In this document: one piece after another, positions 1 to 5,665 of the stretch
Numbering within the stretch: the stretch's first letter is position 1
Layout: each line of letters begins with the position of its first letter
NCBI GenBank assembly: GCA_028709565.1
Contig: JAQVWU010000214.1
Location: forward strand, 1-5,665
DNA length: 5,665 nt
Direction of reading: 5' to 3'
Source: Eubacteriales bacterium
Lineage (GTDB): Bacteria; Bacillota; Clostridia; Oscillospirales; CAG-272
The notes under the pieces: model-generated
Told to the model about the DNA's origin: nothing
What the model saw: only the letters and a program-made list of their open reading frames with translations
Database searches by the model: none
Program-made: the position numbers and the translations under genes

Positions 1-1040
1 GACACGGGCGTAGAGTGATCGGGGAGGATCAATATCTTGTAGGGCTCGTTTGTTGATTTTAAATAATCATATACCGGACCGAGTACCAATTCGTCGATAT
101 ACTCTATCGCTTTAACTTTATTTCCTGTTTCCGCACGGTGCCCGCATTCATCAGGTGCTTCCACATGAATGTAAACCAAATCGGTGCCATTTTTAAATGC
201 GTTTATCGCGGCTTGCGCTTTGCCTTTATAATTTGTATTGAAGTTTCCCGTTGCTCCCTCAACATTGACAATGAGCATCCCGGCACACAATCCTATGCCT
301 TTAATTAAGTCCACCGCCGATATAACGGTCGCATCGAGATTCCACTTTGCCTTGAATGAAGGAAGCGAGGGTTTTTTGCCCGGACTCCACATCCAGATCG
401 AATTGGCGGGACGTAATCCTCTCTCCCGGCGGGAGATATTAACCGGATGCTTCGAAAGGATTTCATAACTCTTTTTTTGCATTGTCAAAAACGGTTCGGG
501 GGGTAGATATTCAGCTATTGTTTTACCTGGTATATCATGCGGACGCATAAAATCGTTAAAATCCGGCGAGTCATTCCAAATAATACAATGGCGATAACTC
601 ACGCCGGTATAAAAATTGATATTTTTGTTTCCGAGTTCTTTGTTTAGCGCGCTTATAAGCATATCCGCTTCTTTTGTTGTTATTTCATCGGAACTATGAT
701 CAATCATCATAAGTTCTTCGTAATGACTGCCATCGCTTAATGTAACGAGATTACATCTCAGCGCGGTATCGTTATCGGACATTTCCAATCCCATCGCTGC
801 CGCTTCGAGGGGTGAGCGTCCTCTGGAATAAACAGCGGGATCATATGACAATACTGCGAGATTTGCCGTGTCGCTCTCGGGGACCATATTATCGGGAATA
901 TTTGACACCATACCCGCAAAGGCAGTTCGTGCAAGCATATCCATATAGGGTTTACGCGCAGCTTCCATAGGTGTCTTTTGCTGCAGGGATTCAATTTTGT
1001 AGTCCGCCATTCCGTCAGGTATCAGTATACAGTATTTCAT
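1..1040 (-). CDS. apgM: Cofactor-independent phosphoglycerate mutase, archaeal (ApgM) type; 3' end cut by window edge
   Basis: Interconverts 3-phosphoglycerate and 2-phosphoglycerate in cytoplasmic glycolysis/gluconeogenesis through a phosphoserine intermediate with two divalent metals. Translating the reverse strand from the ATG at 1040-1038 gives 346 codons open to the window edge. The N-terminus reads MKYCILIPDGMADYKI, with Asp9 as a metal ligand. The phosphoserine motif is PESDTANLAVLSYDP, with the nucleophile at Ser56. The metal site D-E-C-G-H (Asp297, His301) and the later LPDHSTP (Asp341, His342) match the Asp/His ligands of the alkaline-phosphatase-superfamily mutases. ApgM proteins are usually about 400 residues, so roughly 50-60 residues, including the last metal His, lie outside the window. 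The start is supported by a weak GAGAG about nine bases upstream and by the family's typical N-terminus. It is transcribed divergently from the glycosyltransferase. A minor oddity is Ser65 where the family usually has Gly before Y-D-P. Family assignment is firm; residue roles are by homology. Confidence 0.93.
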   Translation of the reverse strand, partial: MKYCILIPDGMADYKIESLQQKTPMEAARKPYMDMLARTAFAGMVSNIPDNMVPESDTANLAVLSYDPAVYSRGRSPLEAAAMGLEMSDNDTALRCNLVTLSDGSHYEELMMIDHSSDEITTKEADMLISALNKELGNKNINFYTGVSYRHCIIWNDSPDFNDFMRPHDIPGKTIAEYLPPEPFLTMQKKSYEILSKHPVNISRRERGLRPANSIWMWSPGKKPSLPSFKAKWNLDATVISAVDLIKGIGLCAGMLIVNVEGATGNFNTNYKGKAQAAINAFKNGTDLVYIHVEAPDECGHRAETGNKVKAIEYIDELVLGPVYDYLKSTNEPYKILILPDHSTPV

Positions 1041-1098
1041 CGGCTATTTCTCTCATTTTATATTAATTTATACGTATTTATATAATAGTATTCTCGCT

Positions 1099-1127
1099 AT
1101 TATAGCATGAAAATGAAACGTTAACAA
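1099..1127 (-). promoter_or_regulatory. Sigma-A-type promoter for apgM
   Basis: On the minus strand, TTGTTA (-35, 1127-1122) is followed after 17 bases by TATAAT (-10, 1104-1099), preceded by TG in the extended -10 position (TGCTATAAT). The -10 is a perfect match and the -35 matches four of six. Transcription would start near 1092, about 50 bases upstream of the apgM start codon. Seen directly in sequence; activity is inferred. Confidence 0.75.
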
Positions 1128-1136
1128 TACTTATTG
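1125..1136. repeat. 12-bp palindrome overlapping the apgM -35 box (possible operator)
   Basis: CAATA-CT-TATTG is a perfect inverted repeat with a two-base centre. It overlaps the -35 box of the leftward promoter and lies 20 bases upstream of the rightward -35. The position would suit a regulator acting on one or both promoters. In AT-rich DNA such a short palindrome can easily arise by chance, so an operator role is only a suggestion. Confidence 0.25.
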
Positions 1137-1155
1137 ATGAACTTTTAAAATAAAA

Positions 1156-1184
1156 TTGACATTTCCGGTATGAGATGATATAAT
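1156..1184 (+). promoter_or_regulatory. Perfect-consensus sigma-A promoter for the glycosyltransferase gene
   Basis: TTGACA (1156-1161) and TATAAT (1179-1184) are separated by exactly 17 bases, and a TG at 1176-1177 supplies an extended -10. All twelve core positions match the sigma-70/sigma-A consensus. The start point would be near 1191, leaving a leader of about 47 bases before the ATG at 1238. The leader shows no obvious structured element. Confidence 0.88.
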
Positions 1185-1237
1185 TCAAATCAGAAAATAC
1201 AGTAAAACAATACTAAAAAGACTAAAAAGGAATTTAT

Positions 1238-2458
1238 ATGAGTCCCAAAAAGAAGCTTCTTATTATCGGCATAATAATGAACTGCGGAGGAACGGAAAAA
1301 TCCTTTCTTTCCTTTGCAAACTGCCTTGATTATACCCGTTATGATGTAGATTTGCTCCTTGTAAAACGTACGGGAGAACTGTACGGCAGTATTCCCAAAG
1401 AAATAAATGTTATTGAAATGCCCGACAGTCAATATGCCGATATGTTTATGTTATCGGGAAAAAATGCCGTGAAAACGATATGGAACTGCTTTTGTAAGAA
1501 AAACCCCCTGATGTTATTTGGCATATTACCGTATTTTGTTAATATAATTTTTAATCCGAAAAAGCGTTCGGATATCGCTAACCGGTTATGGTGTCGTCTG
1601 CTGCAAAAGTTTTCGGTACTGGAAGGCGAATATGATATTGCCGCCGCTTATTGGGGCGACCGGACAATGTTTTATATGGTTGATAAAGTAAAAGCCAAAA
1701 AGAAAATCGCGTGGCTGCATTTCGAATACGGCAACCCGCCGCGGGATGACATGTTATATCATAATTATTTTAAACAATGCGACAATGTGGTTACGGTGTC
1801 CGAAAAGATAAACGAAACTTTGGTATCTAAATTCCCCGATTTGTCAGATCGTTTTATTACAATACAAAATATTAACAACCCGAAACACATCTGGAATATG
1901 GCGCTGCAGGATGAAAGTTTTCCGGACCAGTGGTTTACCGGAAAACGACTGCTTACCATAGCGCGTATCAGCAAACAGAAGGGGTTGGATTTAGCTGTTG
2001 AAGCACTTAAAGTGTTATGCAAAGAAGAGATTAACGTACGGTGGTATATTATAGGCGGCGGCGATAAAGAAGATATAGATTATATTAAAGCAAAGGCGGT
2101 TGAGGAAGAGGTTGCTCATATGTTTATCCTGCTGGGAACGAAGCAAAATCCCTATCCTTTTATGAGGGACTGCGATATTTATGTACAGCCTTCGCGTTAT
2201 GAAGGCAAGCCGATAACGGTCGAAGAGGCAAAAATCATGTATAAACCGATTGTGGCGACTGACTATCTTTCGGCTTCCGAGCAGCTGGATTTCGGAGAAC
2301 TGGGTATTATCACCGATATAGACAGTAAAGCGATATATGGCGGTATTCGCCAATTGCTTGATGATGATACGTTAAGAGACAGGTTTACGATGCGCTTATC
2401 GGAACGGGATTTCGGCAATGCCGAAGAAATAGAAAAATTTTATAAGATATCCGAATAG
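1238..2458 (+). CDS. GT4-like family glycosyltransferase (GT-B fold)
   Basis: Predicted cytoplasmic retaining glycosyltransferase, 406 aa, that would transfer a sugar from a nucleotide donor to a surface-polysaccharide or lipid-linked acceptor; the actual sugar and acceptor cannot be read from sequence. The N-terminal Rossmann-like half opens with KKKLLIIGIIMNCGGTEKS (the glycine-rich G-G-x-E loop at about 17-20, typical of GT4 acceptor domains). The C-terminal donor domain contains LLTIARISKQKGLDLAVEAL (238-257), the IIGGGDKED strand-turn (271-279), and YVQPSRYEGKPITVEEAK with the EX7E signature Glu322...Glu330. Length is normal for the family, and there is no signal peptide or clear membrane anchor. 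The start is supported by AAGGA (1227-1231) six bases before the ATG and the perfect promoter upstream. A 10-base tandem duplication spans the stop codon. No strong terminator follows it, only a T-rich run around 2509-2517. Family call is strong; a role in surface glycan synthesis is inferred. Confidence 0.88.
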   Translation: MSPKKKLLIIGIIMNCGGTEKSFLSFANCLDYTRYDVDLLLVKRTGELYGSIPKEINVIEMPDSQYADMFMLSGKNAVKTIWNCFCKKNPLMLFGILPYFVNIIFNPKKRSDIANRLWCRLLQKFSVLEGEYDIAAAYWGDRTMFYMVDKVKAKKKIAWLHFEYGNPPRDDMLYHNYFKQCDNVVTVSEKINETLVSKFPDLSDRFITIQNINNPKHIWNMALQDESFPDQWFTGKRLLTIARISKQKGLDLAVEALKVLCKEEINVRWYIIGGGDKEDIDYIKAKAVEEEVAHMFILLGTKQNPYPFMRDCDIYVQPSRYEGKPITVEEAKIMYKPIVATDYLSASEQLDFGELGIITDIDSKAIYGGIRQLLDDDTLRDRFTMRLSERDFGNAEEIEKFYKISE

Positions 2459-2468
2459 ATCCGAATAG
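2449..2468 (+). repeat. Perfect 10-bp tandem duplication across the glycosyltransferase stop codon
   Basis: ATCCGAATAG occurs twice back to back (2449-2458 and 2459-2468), and a partial third TTCCGA follows. The first copy ends with the stop codon TAG of the glycosyltransferase; the second copy lies entirely in the 3' untranslated region. It looks like a small slippage-type duplication. It leaves the protein unchanged as read. Confidence 0.8.
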
Positions 2469-2532
2469 TTCCGAGGAGTAAAAAATATTTGTGTAAACTG
2501 TTTTAATTTTTTTTTAATAATTAGAAAATCCA

Positions 2533-2561
2533 TTGCAATATCAGGCGGAATATGTTATAAT
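2533..2561 (+). promoter_or_regulatory. Sigma-A promoter for rplS
   Basis: TTGCAA (2533-2538, four of six matches to the -35 consensus) and a perfect TATAAT (2556-2561) are separated by 17 bases, with TG at 2553-2554 giving an extended -10. The predicted start near 2568 would give a leader of about 100 bases before the rplS ATG. This makes rplS an independent transcription unit from the glycosyltransferase upstream. Confidence 0.8.
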
Positions 2562-2567
2562 GCTGAC

Positions 2568-2670
2568 GTTGTATGTATATTTTGTATATTTACAATATTT
2601 ACAAATAAAAGGACAGTCCTCTGCAAATGCTCCGCACGAATGTCCTTAATATCAAGGAGGAAGCCGTTAT
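2568..2670 (+). promoter_or_regulatory. Structured 5' leader of rplS (candidate L19 leader, ribosomal-protein autoregulation)
   Basis: The untranslated leader holds a perfect 7-bp stem, AAGGACA (2609-2615) with TGTCCTT (2641-2647), enclosing 25 bases that can form a small inner TGC/GCA pairing (2622-2624 with 2634-2636). Upstream there is a weaker AT-rich hairpin, TTGTA/TACAA (2582-2586 with 2591-2595). The right arm of the main stem can instead pair with the ribosome binding site: TCCTT (2643-2647) with AAGGA (2654-2658) across a six-base loop. An L19 leader family is known upstream of rplS in low-GC Gram-positives, and its position here agrees. I cannot confirm a match to that model by eye, so family membership is inferred from location and structure. 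Confidence 0.55.
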
Positions 2671-3012
2671 ATGGATAAAATTCAGGCTTTTACAAGCGAG
2701 CAGTTGAAAGAGAATCCGCCGGTATTTAATATCGGTGACAGCGTCAAGATTCACAACAGGATTAAAGAGGGTGCAAGAGAACGAATTCAGATTTTTGAAG
2801 GAACAGTAATCGCGCGCAATGGCGGTGGTCTTACAGAGACCTTTACCGTACGTCATATTTCTTTTGGCATAGGAGTGGAGAAAATATTTCCGGTTCATTC
2901 CCCCAATGTAGAAAAAGTTGAAGTCACCCGCCACGGTAAAGTAAGACGGGCAAAATTATATTATCTCCGCGATAAAGTAGGTAAAAAGTCCAAAGTCAAA
3001 GAACTTATATAA
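2671..3012 (+). CDS. rplS: 50S ribosomal protein L19
   Basis: Large-subunit ribosomal protein located near the 30S-50S interface. The 113-aa product is full length for the family (usually about 110-120 aa). Diagnostic blocks are GDSVKIHNRIKEGARERIQ (22-40) leading into FEGTVIARN, then FTVRHISFGIGVEKIFPVHSP (58-78), and KVRRAKLYYLRDKVGK (90-105), all in normal order. The ATG is preceded by AAGGAGG (2654-2660) at a spacing of ten bases. It has its own promoter and a leader with hairpins upstream, and a rho-independent terminator follows. In many bacteria rplS sits in rpsP-rimM-trmD-rplS; here a glycosyltransferase lies upstream and a lipoprotein gene downstream, so it appears to be monocistronic. 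Expression is probably adjusted through the leader. Confidence 0.98.
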   Translation: MDKIQAFTSEQLKENPPVFNIGDSVKIHNRIKEGARERIQIFEGTVIARNGGGLTETFTVRHISFGIGVEKIFPVHSPNVEKVEVTRHGKVRRAKLYYLRDKVGKKSKVKELI

Positions 3013-3065
3013 ATCAATAATAAGTGGTTTATGCTTTTCTTTGAAGTCAATGTATTATCGGAATT

Positions 3066-3119
3066 TCACATAATCCCATTTTACAGTCATCAGACGACAA
3101 AGGGCTTATGTGATTTTTT
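3066..3119 (+). terminator. Rho-independent terminator of rplS
   Basis: The left arm TCACATAATCCC (3066-3077) pairs with GGGCTTATGTGA (3102-3113): eight pairs, one T-C mismatch and three G-C pairs. The arms enclose 24 bases that can form a small inner GTC/GAC hairpin (3086-3088 with 3093-3095). Six T residues follow immediately (3114-3119). It begins about 54 bases after the rplS stop codon and should separate rplS from the lipoprotein genes. Confidence 0.85.
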
Positions 3120-3218
3120 ATAATTTTGTTTTTTATCCCTCCGGCAAGGGCATAAAAACTCAGTTTTTTAATGTTTTCAAGTACCGTATGGATTATTGCC
3201 GGAGAAACGGAACATCCA
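3120..3218 (+). other. Intergenic leader before the lipoprotein genes; promoter not resolved
   Basis: This stretch must carry the promoter of the lipoprotein pair if the terminator upstream is efficient. A TATAAT occurs at 3119-3124, directly behind the terminator T-run, but no acceptable -35 lies 16-18 bases before it. Two small hairpins can be drawn: CCCT/AGGG (3137-3140 with 3147-3150) and AAAAAC/GTTTTT (3154-3159 with 3163-3168) followed by T and A. The second resembles a weak AT-only stem and is unlikely to terminate. GGAG at 3201-3204 is 14 bases from the chosen start, and CGGAA at 3208-3212 is closer. Confidence 0.35.
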
Positions 3219-5399
3219 ATGGAAATCAAAAGGGCGATAAAATCTGCGTTTATAATTATGCTCCTGCCATTCGCGTTATTCGTGATATCATCCTGCGAAT
3301 CCAAACCGGATACCACCGGAACCGGAATAATTATAGGTGAGGACGGATGGTTGTTTGAAGAGACAAGCGGCGATTACAGTGAACTGGGTGATTATACCGG
3401 TCAGACATTATTCAGTGAAGATGAGCTGGAGCAGATACTTAAGACGGTAAAGGCCAAAAGAACATTTTTCGCAAAAACAAATACCGATTTTATAATTGTA
3501 ATCGTTCCCGATAAAATGAATGTTTACAGCGATAAACTGCCCCCTGAAATCAAAACACAGCGTTCAGGGGAGAACCGTATAGAGCAGGTTTATAATTATA
3601 TAAAAAAGAATACGCGTATAACAATGGTTGATTTAAGTGAATTGTTTTCCATGAATCATACCGCATTTGATTTGTATGAGAGAACCGATTCCATGCTTTC
3701 GGACATGGGAGCCTATCTTGCCTATACCGAAATAGTAAAAGCGGTTAATTCATTGAATATTGCCGAGTTGAATCTTGCGGACCTTGACCTGTTCAAGGTT
3801 GAAATTGCCGATGATATAGGCAGGGAATTCGCTGAAAGAATAGACTCGGCTGCACGTTATAAAAACAGGACAATATCACTTACATATAAAAACGAATTGC
3901 CGTACGTCGATCAAAGTAATGATATTGAAGGTCTTGATGTTACGGTTATAAACGAAGAGAATCGCGATTCTGAATTCAGATATACGAATCTGATGCTGTA
4001 CGGAACAGAAAACCTGGAAAAAATAAGCAAGTTTACGTCATTGACATTTAAATCAATCGGATATACCGAAGGTTTTATAACAGACGCGCTGGCGACAACC
4101 ACATTAAAACCTAACCAGGCAGTGTTTTTGATCAGTGAAAAAGAACTGGGCGAGTTACTCGAAAATAAGACTGAAAACGAAGAGTTGTTTGAAGAAAATA
4201 CCGGTCACAGTACCGGGCCTTCTGTTGATCCCGACCCGATTCCGACATCCCTTGTACCGATAGCGCCTGACCCCGGCACATGCGCCCCGCCGATTGTCAC
4301 GGGTAAGGCTTTTGCCGACGGAACACGTCTGGTTATCGCCGGTGTGGCTGAAGACGGCGCTACCATACACGCGTCAGGCGGGAAAAGCGACATCGAATAT
4401 TACGTGTATGACGGTATATTTTTGCTTGATATAGAATGCAGCCCTTCGATTAAAGAAATCATACTTTATGCTTCGGCAGACGGTAAAAACAGCAGCGAAA
4501 CGGTTACGGTAACCATAACGCAGTCCATGAGCCGAAACGACAAGGGTGTATGTGTGGGTAAGGACGGTCATCTTCACATAAGCGCGACGATGTATGACTA
4601 TCTTGGTGTTAACCTGTATTCCGCCGGCGCGCTCAGCGGTAAACGAAACAATCTTGAAAAGCAGCTGGAACAAATCAGAAGAGTTTCTCCCGAAACAAAA
4701 TTGATCGTTATGATAGCGCCCAATCATTCGACAATATATCCCGAGACTATGCCTGACTGGCTGCAGAACCGCAGAGATTCAAACGCCACTTCAAAGCTTG
4801 AACAGTTATATGAAGCAATGGAGGATTCGGAGGTTATTTTCCCGAATCTAACCGAACTTCTACTGTCAAAAAAAACAGAAGATACGTTAATATACCAGAA
4901 AACCGACACACATTGGAATGAATTGGGGGCCTATTACGCATATGAGTATATAATGAATGAATTTATATCTCCCGATTTTCCTGCCGCTGCCGCAATCCCG
5001 ATTACCGAGTTTGATGTGTTCAGAAAATCGGTTCCCGGCGGAGATATGCTGAACTTTTTTCGATTTAATCTGGATTTGACACGTGAGATATCGGTTTTTG
5101 TCCGTCCGAAATCTTTTGTGTCGGTTACCGGGTATGATAAACCCTTCAGAATGAATTTCGAAAATCACTGGACAAGCGAAACTCACGTATTTAAAAAGGA
5201 CAATCTGGATTTGCCGACAATGTATATGAGCCGTGATTCATTCAGTACAAACCTTATTATGTTTTTTGCCGAAAATTTCAGAGAATCATATTTTCAAAAC
5301 ATGTGGGGTTATAATATAGACATGAATTACGTAAAAAACAACAAACCTGATTATGTTATAGTCGAATCGGTGGAGCGCAATATAGACGCGATAGGCTGA
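3219..5399 (+). CDS. Lipoprotein with two AlgX/DHHW-like SGNH domains (N-terminal copy degenerate) and an Ig-like linker domain
   Basis: Predicted membrane-anchored extracellular protein, 726 aa. The chosen ATG at 3219 gives a clean lipoprotein signal, basic MEIKR, a hydrophobic core, and lipobox I-S-S-C with Cys26; the ATG at 3171 would add 16 non-signal-like residues. Domain 1 (about 35-310) has the DHHW/AlgX opening IIIGEDGWLF and VIVPDKMNVYSDKLP (95-108), but where the family has D-x-H-W it reads D-S-M-L (157-160), and the Ser-motif position reads YGTENL. A Pro-rich linker (about 332-360) leads into an Ig-like beta domain (about 357-434). Domain 2 (about 442-726) repeats the pattern: VGKDGHL, VMIAPNHSTIYPETMP (497-512), YQKTDTHWNELGAY with Asp563/His565, MSRDSF with Ser674, and DYVIVESVERN near the end. 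Relatives act in exopolysaccharide O-acetylation (AlgJ/AlgX). Esterase or acetyltransferase activity of domain 2 and its substrate are inferred. A paralogue follows after 24 bases. Confidence 0.85.
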   Translation: MEIKRAIKSAFIIMLLPFALFVISSCESKPDTTGTGIIIGEDGWLFEETSGDYSELGDYTGQTLFSEDELEQILKTVKAKRTFFAKTNTDFIIVIVPDKMNVYSDKLPPEIKTQRSGENRIEQVYNYIKKNTRITMVDLSELFSMNHTAFDLYERTDSMLSDMGAYLAYTEIVKAVNSLNIAELNLADLDLFKVEIADDIGREFAERIDSAARYKNRTISLTYKNELPYVDQSNDIEGLDVTVINEENRDSEFRYTNLMLYGTENLEKISKFTSLTFKSIGYTEGFITDALATTTLKPNQAVFLISEKELGELLENKTENEELFEENTGHSTGPSVDPDPIPTSLVPIAPDPGTCAPPIVTGKAFADGTRLVIAGVAEDGATIHASGGKSDIEYYVYDGIFLLDIECSPSIKEIILYASADGKNSSETVTVTITQSMSRNDKGVCVGKDGHLHISATMYDYLGVNLYSAGALSGKRNNLEKQLEQIRRVSPETKLIVMIAPNHSTIYPETMPDWLQNRRDSNATSKLEQLYEAMEDSEVIFPNLTELLLSKKTEDTLIYQKTDTHWNELGAYYAYEYIMNEFISPDFPAAAAIPITEFDVFRKSVPGGDMLNFFRFNLDLTREISVFVRPKSFVSVTGYDKPFRMNFENHWTSETHVFKKDNLDLPTMYMSRDSFSTNLIMFFAENFRESYFQNMWGYNIDMNYVKNNKPDYVIVESVERNIDAIG

Positions 5400-5423
5400 T
5401 AACTATTTCCGGAGGCTTAAACC

Positions 5424-5665
5424 TTGAAACTCTTCTTAACCGTTGTGTTAATATTCTTTACAGCTATGATTTCCGCCTGCGGCATATCAGGCGAATCAAA
5501 TGGGGTTATAATCGGAAAAAATGATTTTCTGTTTAATATGTCAGCTGACGGTTACGATTATATAGCCGATTTCAAAGGAAAATATGCGTTTACCGATGAT
5601 GAGCTTGATCGAATATATAACGCCCTTAACAAACGCCGACTCGCCTACGCAAATAACGGTATATA
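5424..5665 (+). CDS. Second AlgX/DHHW-like lipoprotein, TTG start; 3' end cut by window edge
   Basis: Eighty codons are visible from a TTG at 5424, placed eight bases after a strong GGAGG (5411-5415). This start gives a lipoprotein signal: KLFLTVVLIFFTAMISAC, lipobox I-S-A-C with Cys19. The next in-frame ATG (5466) would destroy the signal, so TTG is preferred. The mature part begins GVIIGKNDFLF and aligns without gaps to residues 36-86 of the upstream lipoprotein's first domain. About 16 of 51 positions are identical, including G-x-I-I-G, L-F, D-E-L, and the Tyr, Gly, Phe and Arg that follow. It is therefore a paralogue of the same AlgX/DHHW-like family, probably co-transcribed with its neighbour given the 24-base gap. 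The catalytic motifs of this protein lie beyond the window, so its activity cannot be judged. Confidence 0.75.
   Translation, partial: MKLFLTVVLIFFTAMISACGISGESNGVIIGKNDFLFNMSADGYDYIADFKGKYAFTDDELDRIYNALNKRRLAYANNGI

Noticed and set aside
238..468. Plus-strand open frame of 76 codons within the apgM region
   Set aside because: It lies antisense to a convincing ApgM reading frame, resembles no known protein and has no ribosome binding site.
2015..2353. Minus-strand open frame of 112 codons within the glycosyltransferase gene
   Set aside because: Antisense to conserved GT4 motifs, with no recognisable domain; it is a shadow of the real gene.
2485..2520. Possible terminator after the glycosyltransferase
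   Set aside because: There is a long T-run, but the sequence before it forms only a weak AT-rich stem with no GC-rich hairpin.
3119..3124. TATAAT just after the rplS terminator as promoter for the lipoprotein genes
   Set aside because: No credible -35 box at 16-18 bases upstream and no TG extension; it falls in an AT-rich run where TATAAT arises by chance.
3171..3218. Upstream ATG giving a 742-residue version of the first lipoprotein
   Set aside because: The extra 16 residues (MFSSTVWIIAGETEHP) place acidic and polar residues before the natural basic signal-peptide start and lack a good ribosome binding site. The ATG at 3219 gives a standard lipoprotein signal.
4374..4727. Minus-strand open frame of 117 codons within the lipoprotein gene
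   Set aside because: It overlaps the Ig-like and second SGNH domains on the opposite strand and shows no independent coding evidence.
1..5665. CRISPR array, tRNA, rRNA, insertion sequence or phage attachment site
   Set aside because: No regularly spaced repeats, no cloverleaf or rRNA-like sequence, no transposase frame and no terminal inverted repeats were seen on either strand.

Overview
The window looks like a chromosomal stretch of a low-to-moderate GC, Gram-positive, Clostridia-like (Firmicutes/Bacillota) bacterium. The reasons are AT-rich intergenic DNA, strong AGGAGG-type ribosome binding sites, consensus sigma-A promoters with TG-extended -10 boxes, an archaeal-type cofactor-independent phosphoglycerate mutase as found in many clostridia, and exported lipoproteins of the DHHW/AlgX-like kind. 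The taxonomic call is inference; nothing here fixes the genus.

Layout. Bases 1-1040 (minus strand) hold most of an apgM-type phosphoglycerate mutase, cut off at its C-terminus by the window edge; it was read directly on the reverse strand. Bases 1041-1237 are a divergent promoter region with one good promoter on each strand; the rightward one is a perfect TTGACA-17-TATAAT. Bases 1238-2458 encode a GT4-like glycosyltransferase. Bases 2459-2670 hold a promoter and a structured 5' leader for rplS (ribosomal protein L19, 2671-3012), followed by a convincing rho-independent terminator (3066-3119). From 3219 onward comes a lipoprotein gene (726 aa) with two AlgX/DHHW-like SGNH domains joined by a proline-rich linker and an Ig-like domain. 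After a 24-base gap comes a second lipoprotein of the same family, starting at a TTG codon and truncated by the window end.

How they fit. The phosphoglycerate mutase and L19 are housekeeping genes. The glycosyltransferase and the two lipoproteins fit cell-surface polysaccharide work: the glycosyltransferase in the cytoplasm, the lipoproteins on the outer face of the membrane, possibly in O-acylation of an exported glycan. The rplS unit with its own promoter and terminator lies between them, so they need not be one operon.

The most interesting point is the first lipoprotein. Its C-terminal domain keeps the family's catalytic signature (D-T-H-W and R-D-S-F). Its N-terminal copy appears to have lost both the His and the nucleophilic Ser, so it looks like an inactive domain fused to an active one. 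The second point is the rplS leader, where two mutually exclusive hairpins can be drawn, one of which would cover the ribosome binding site.
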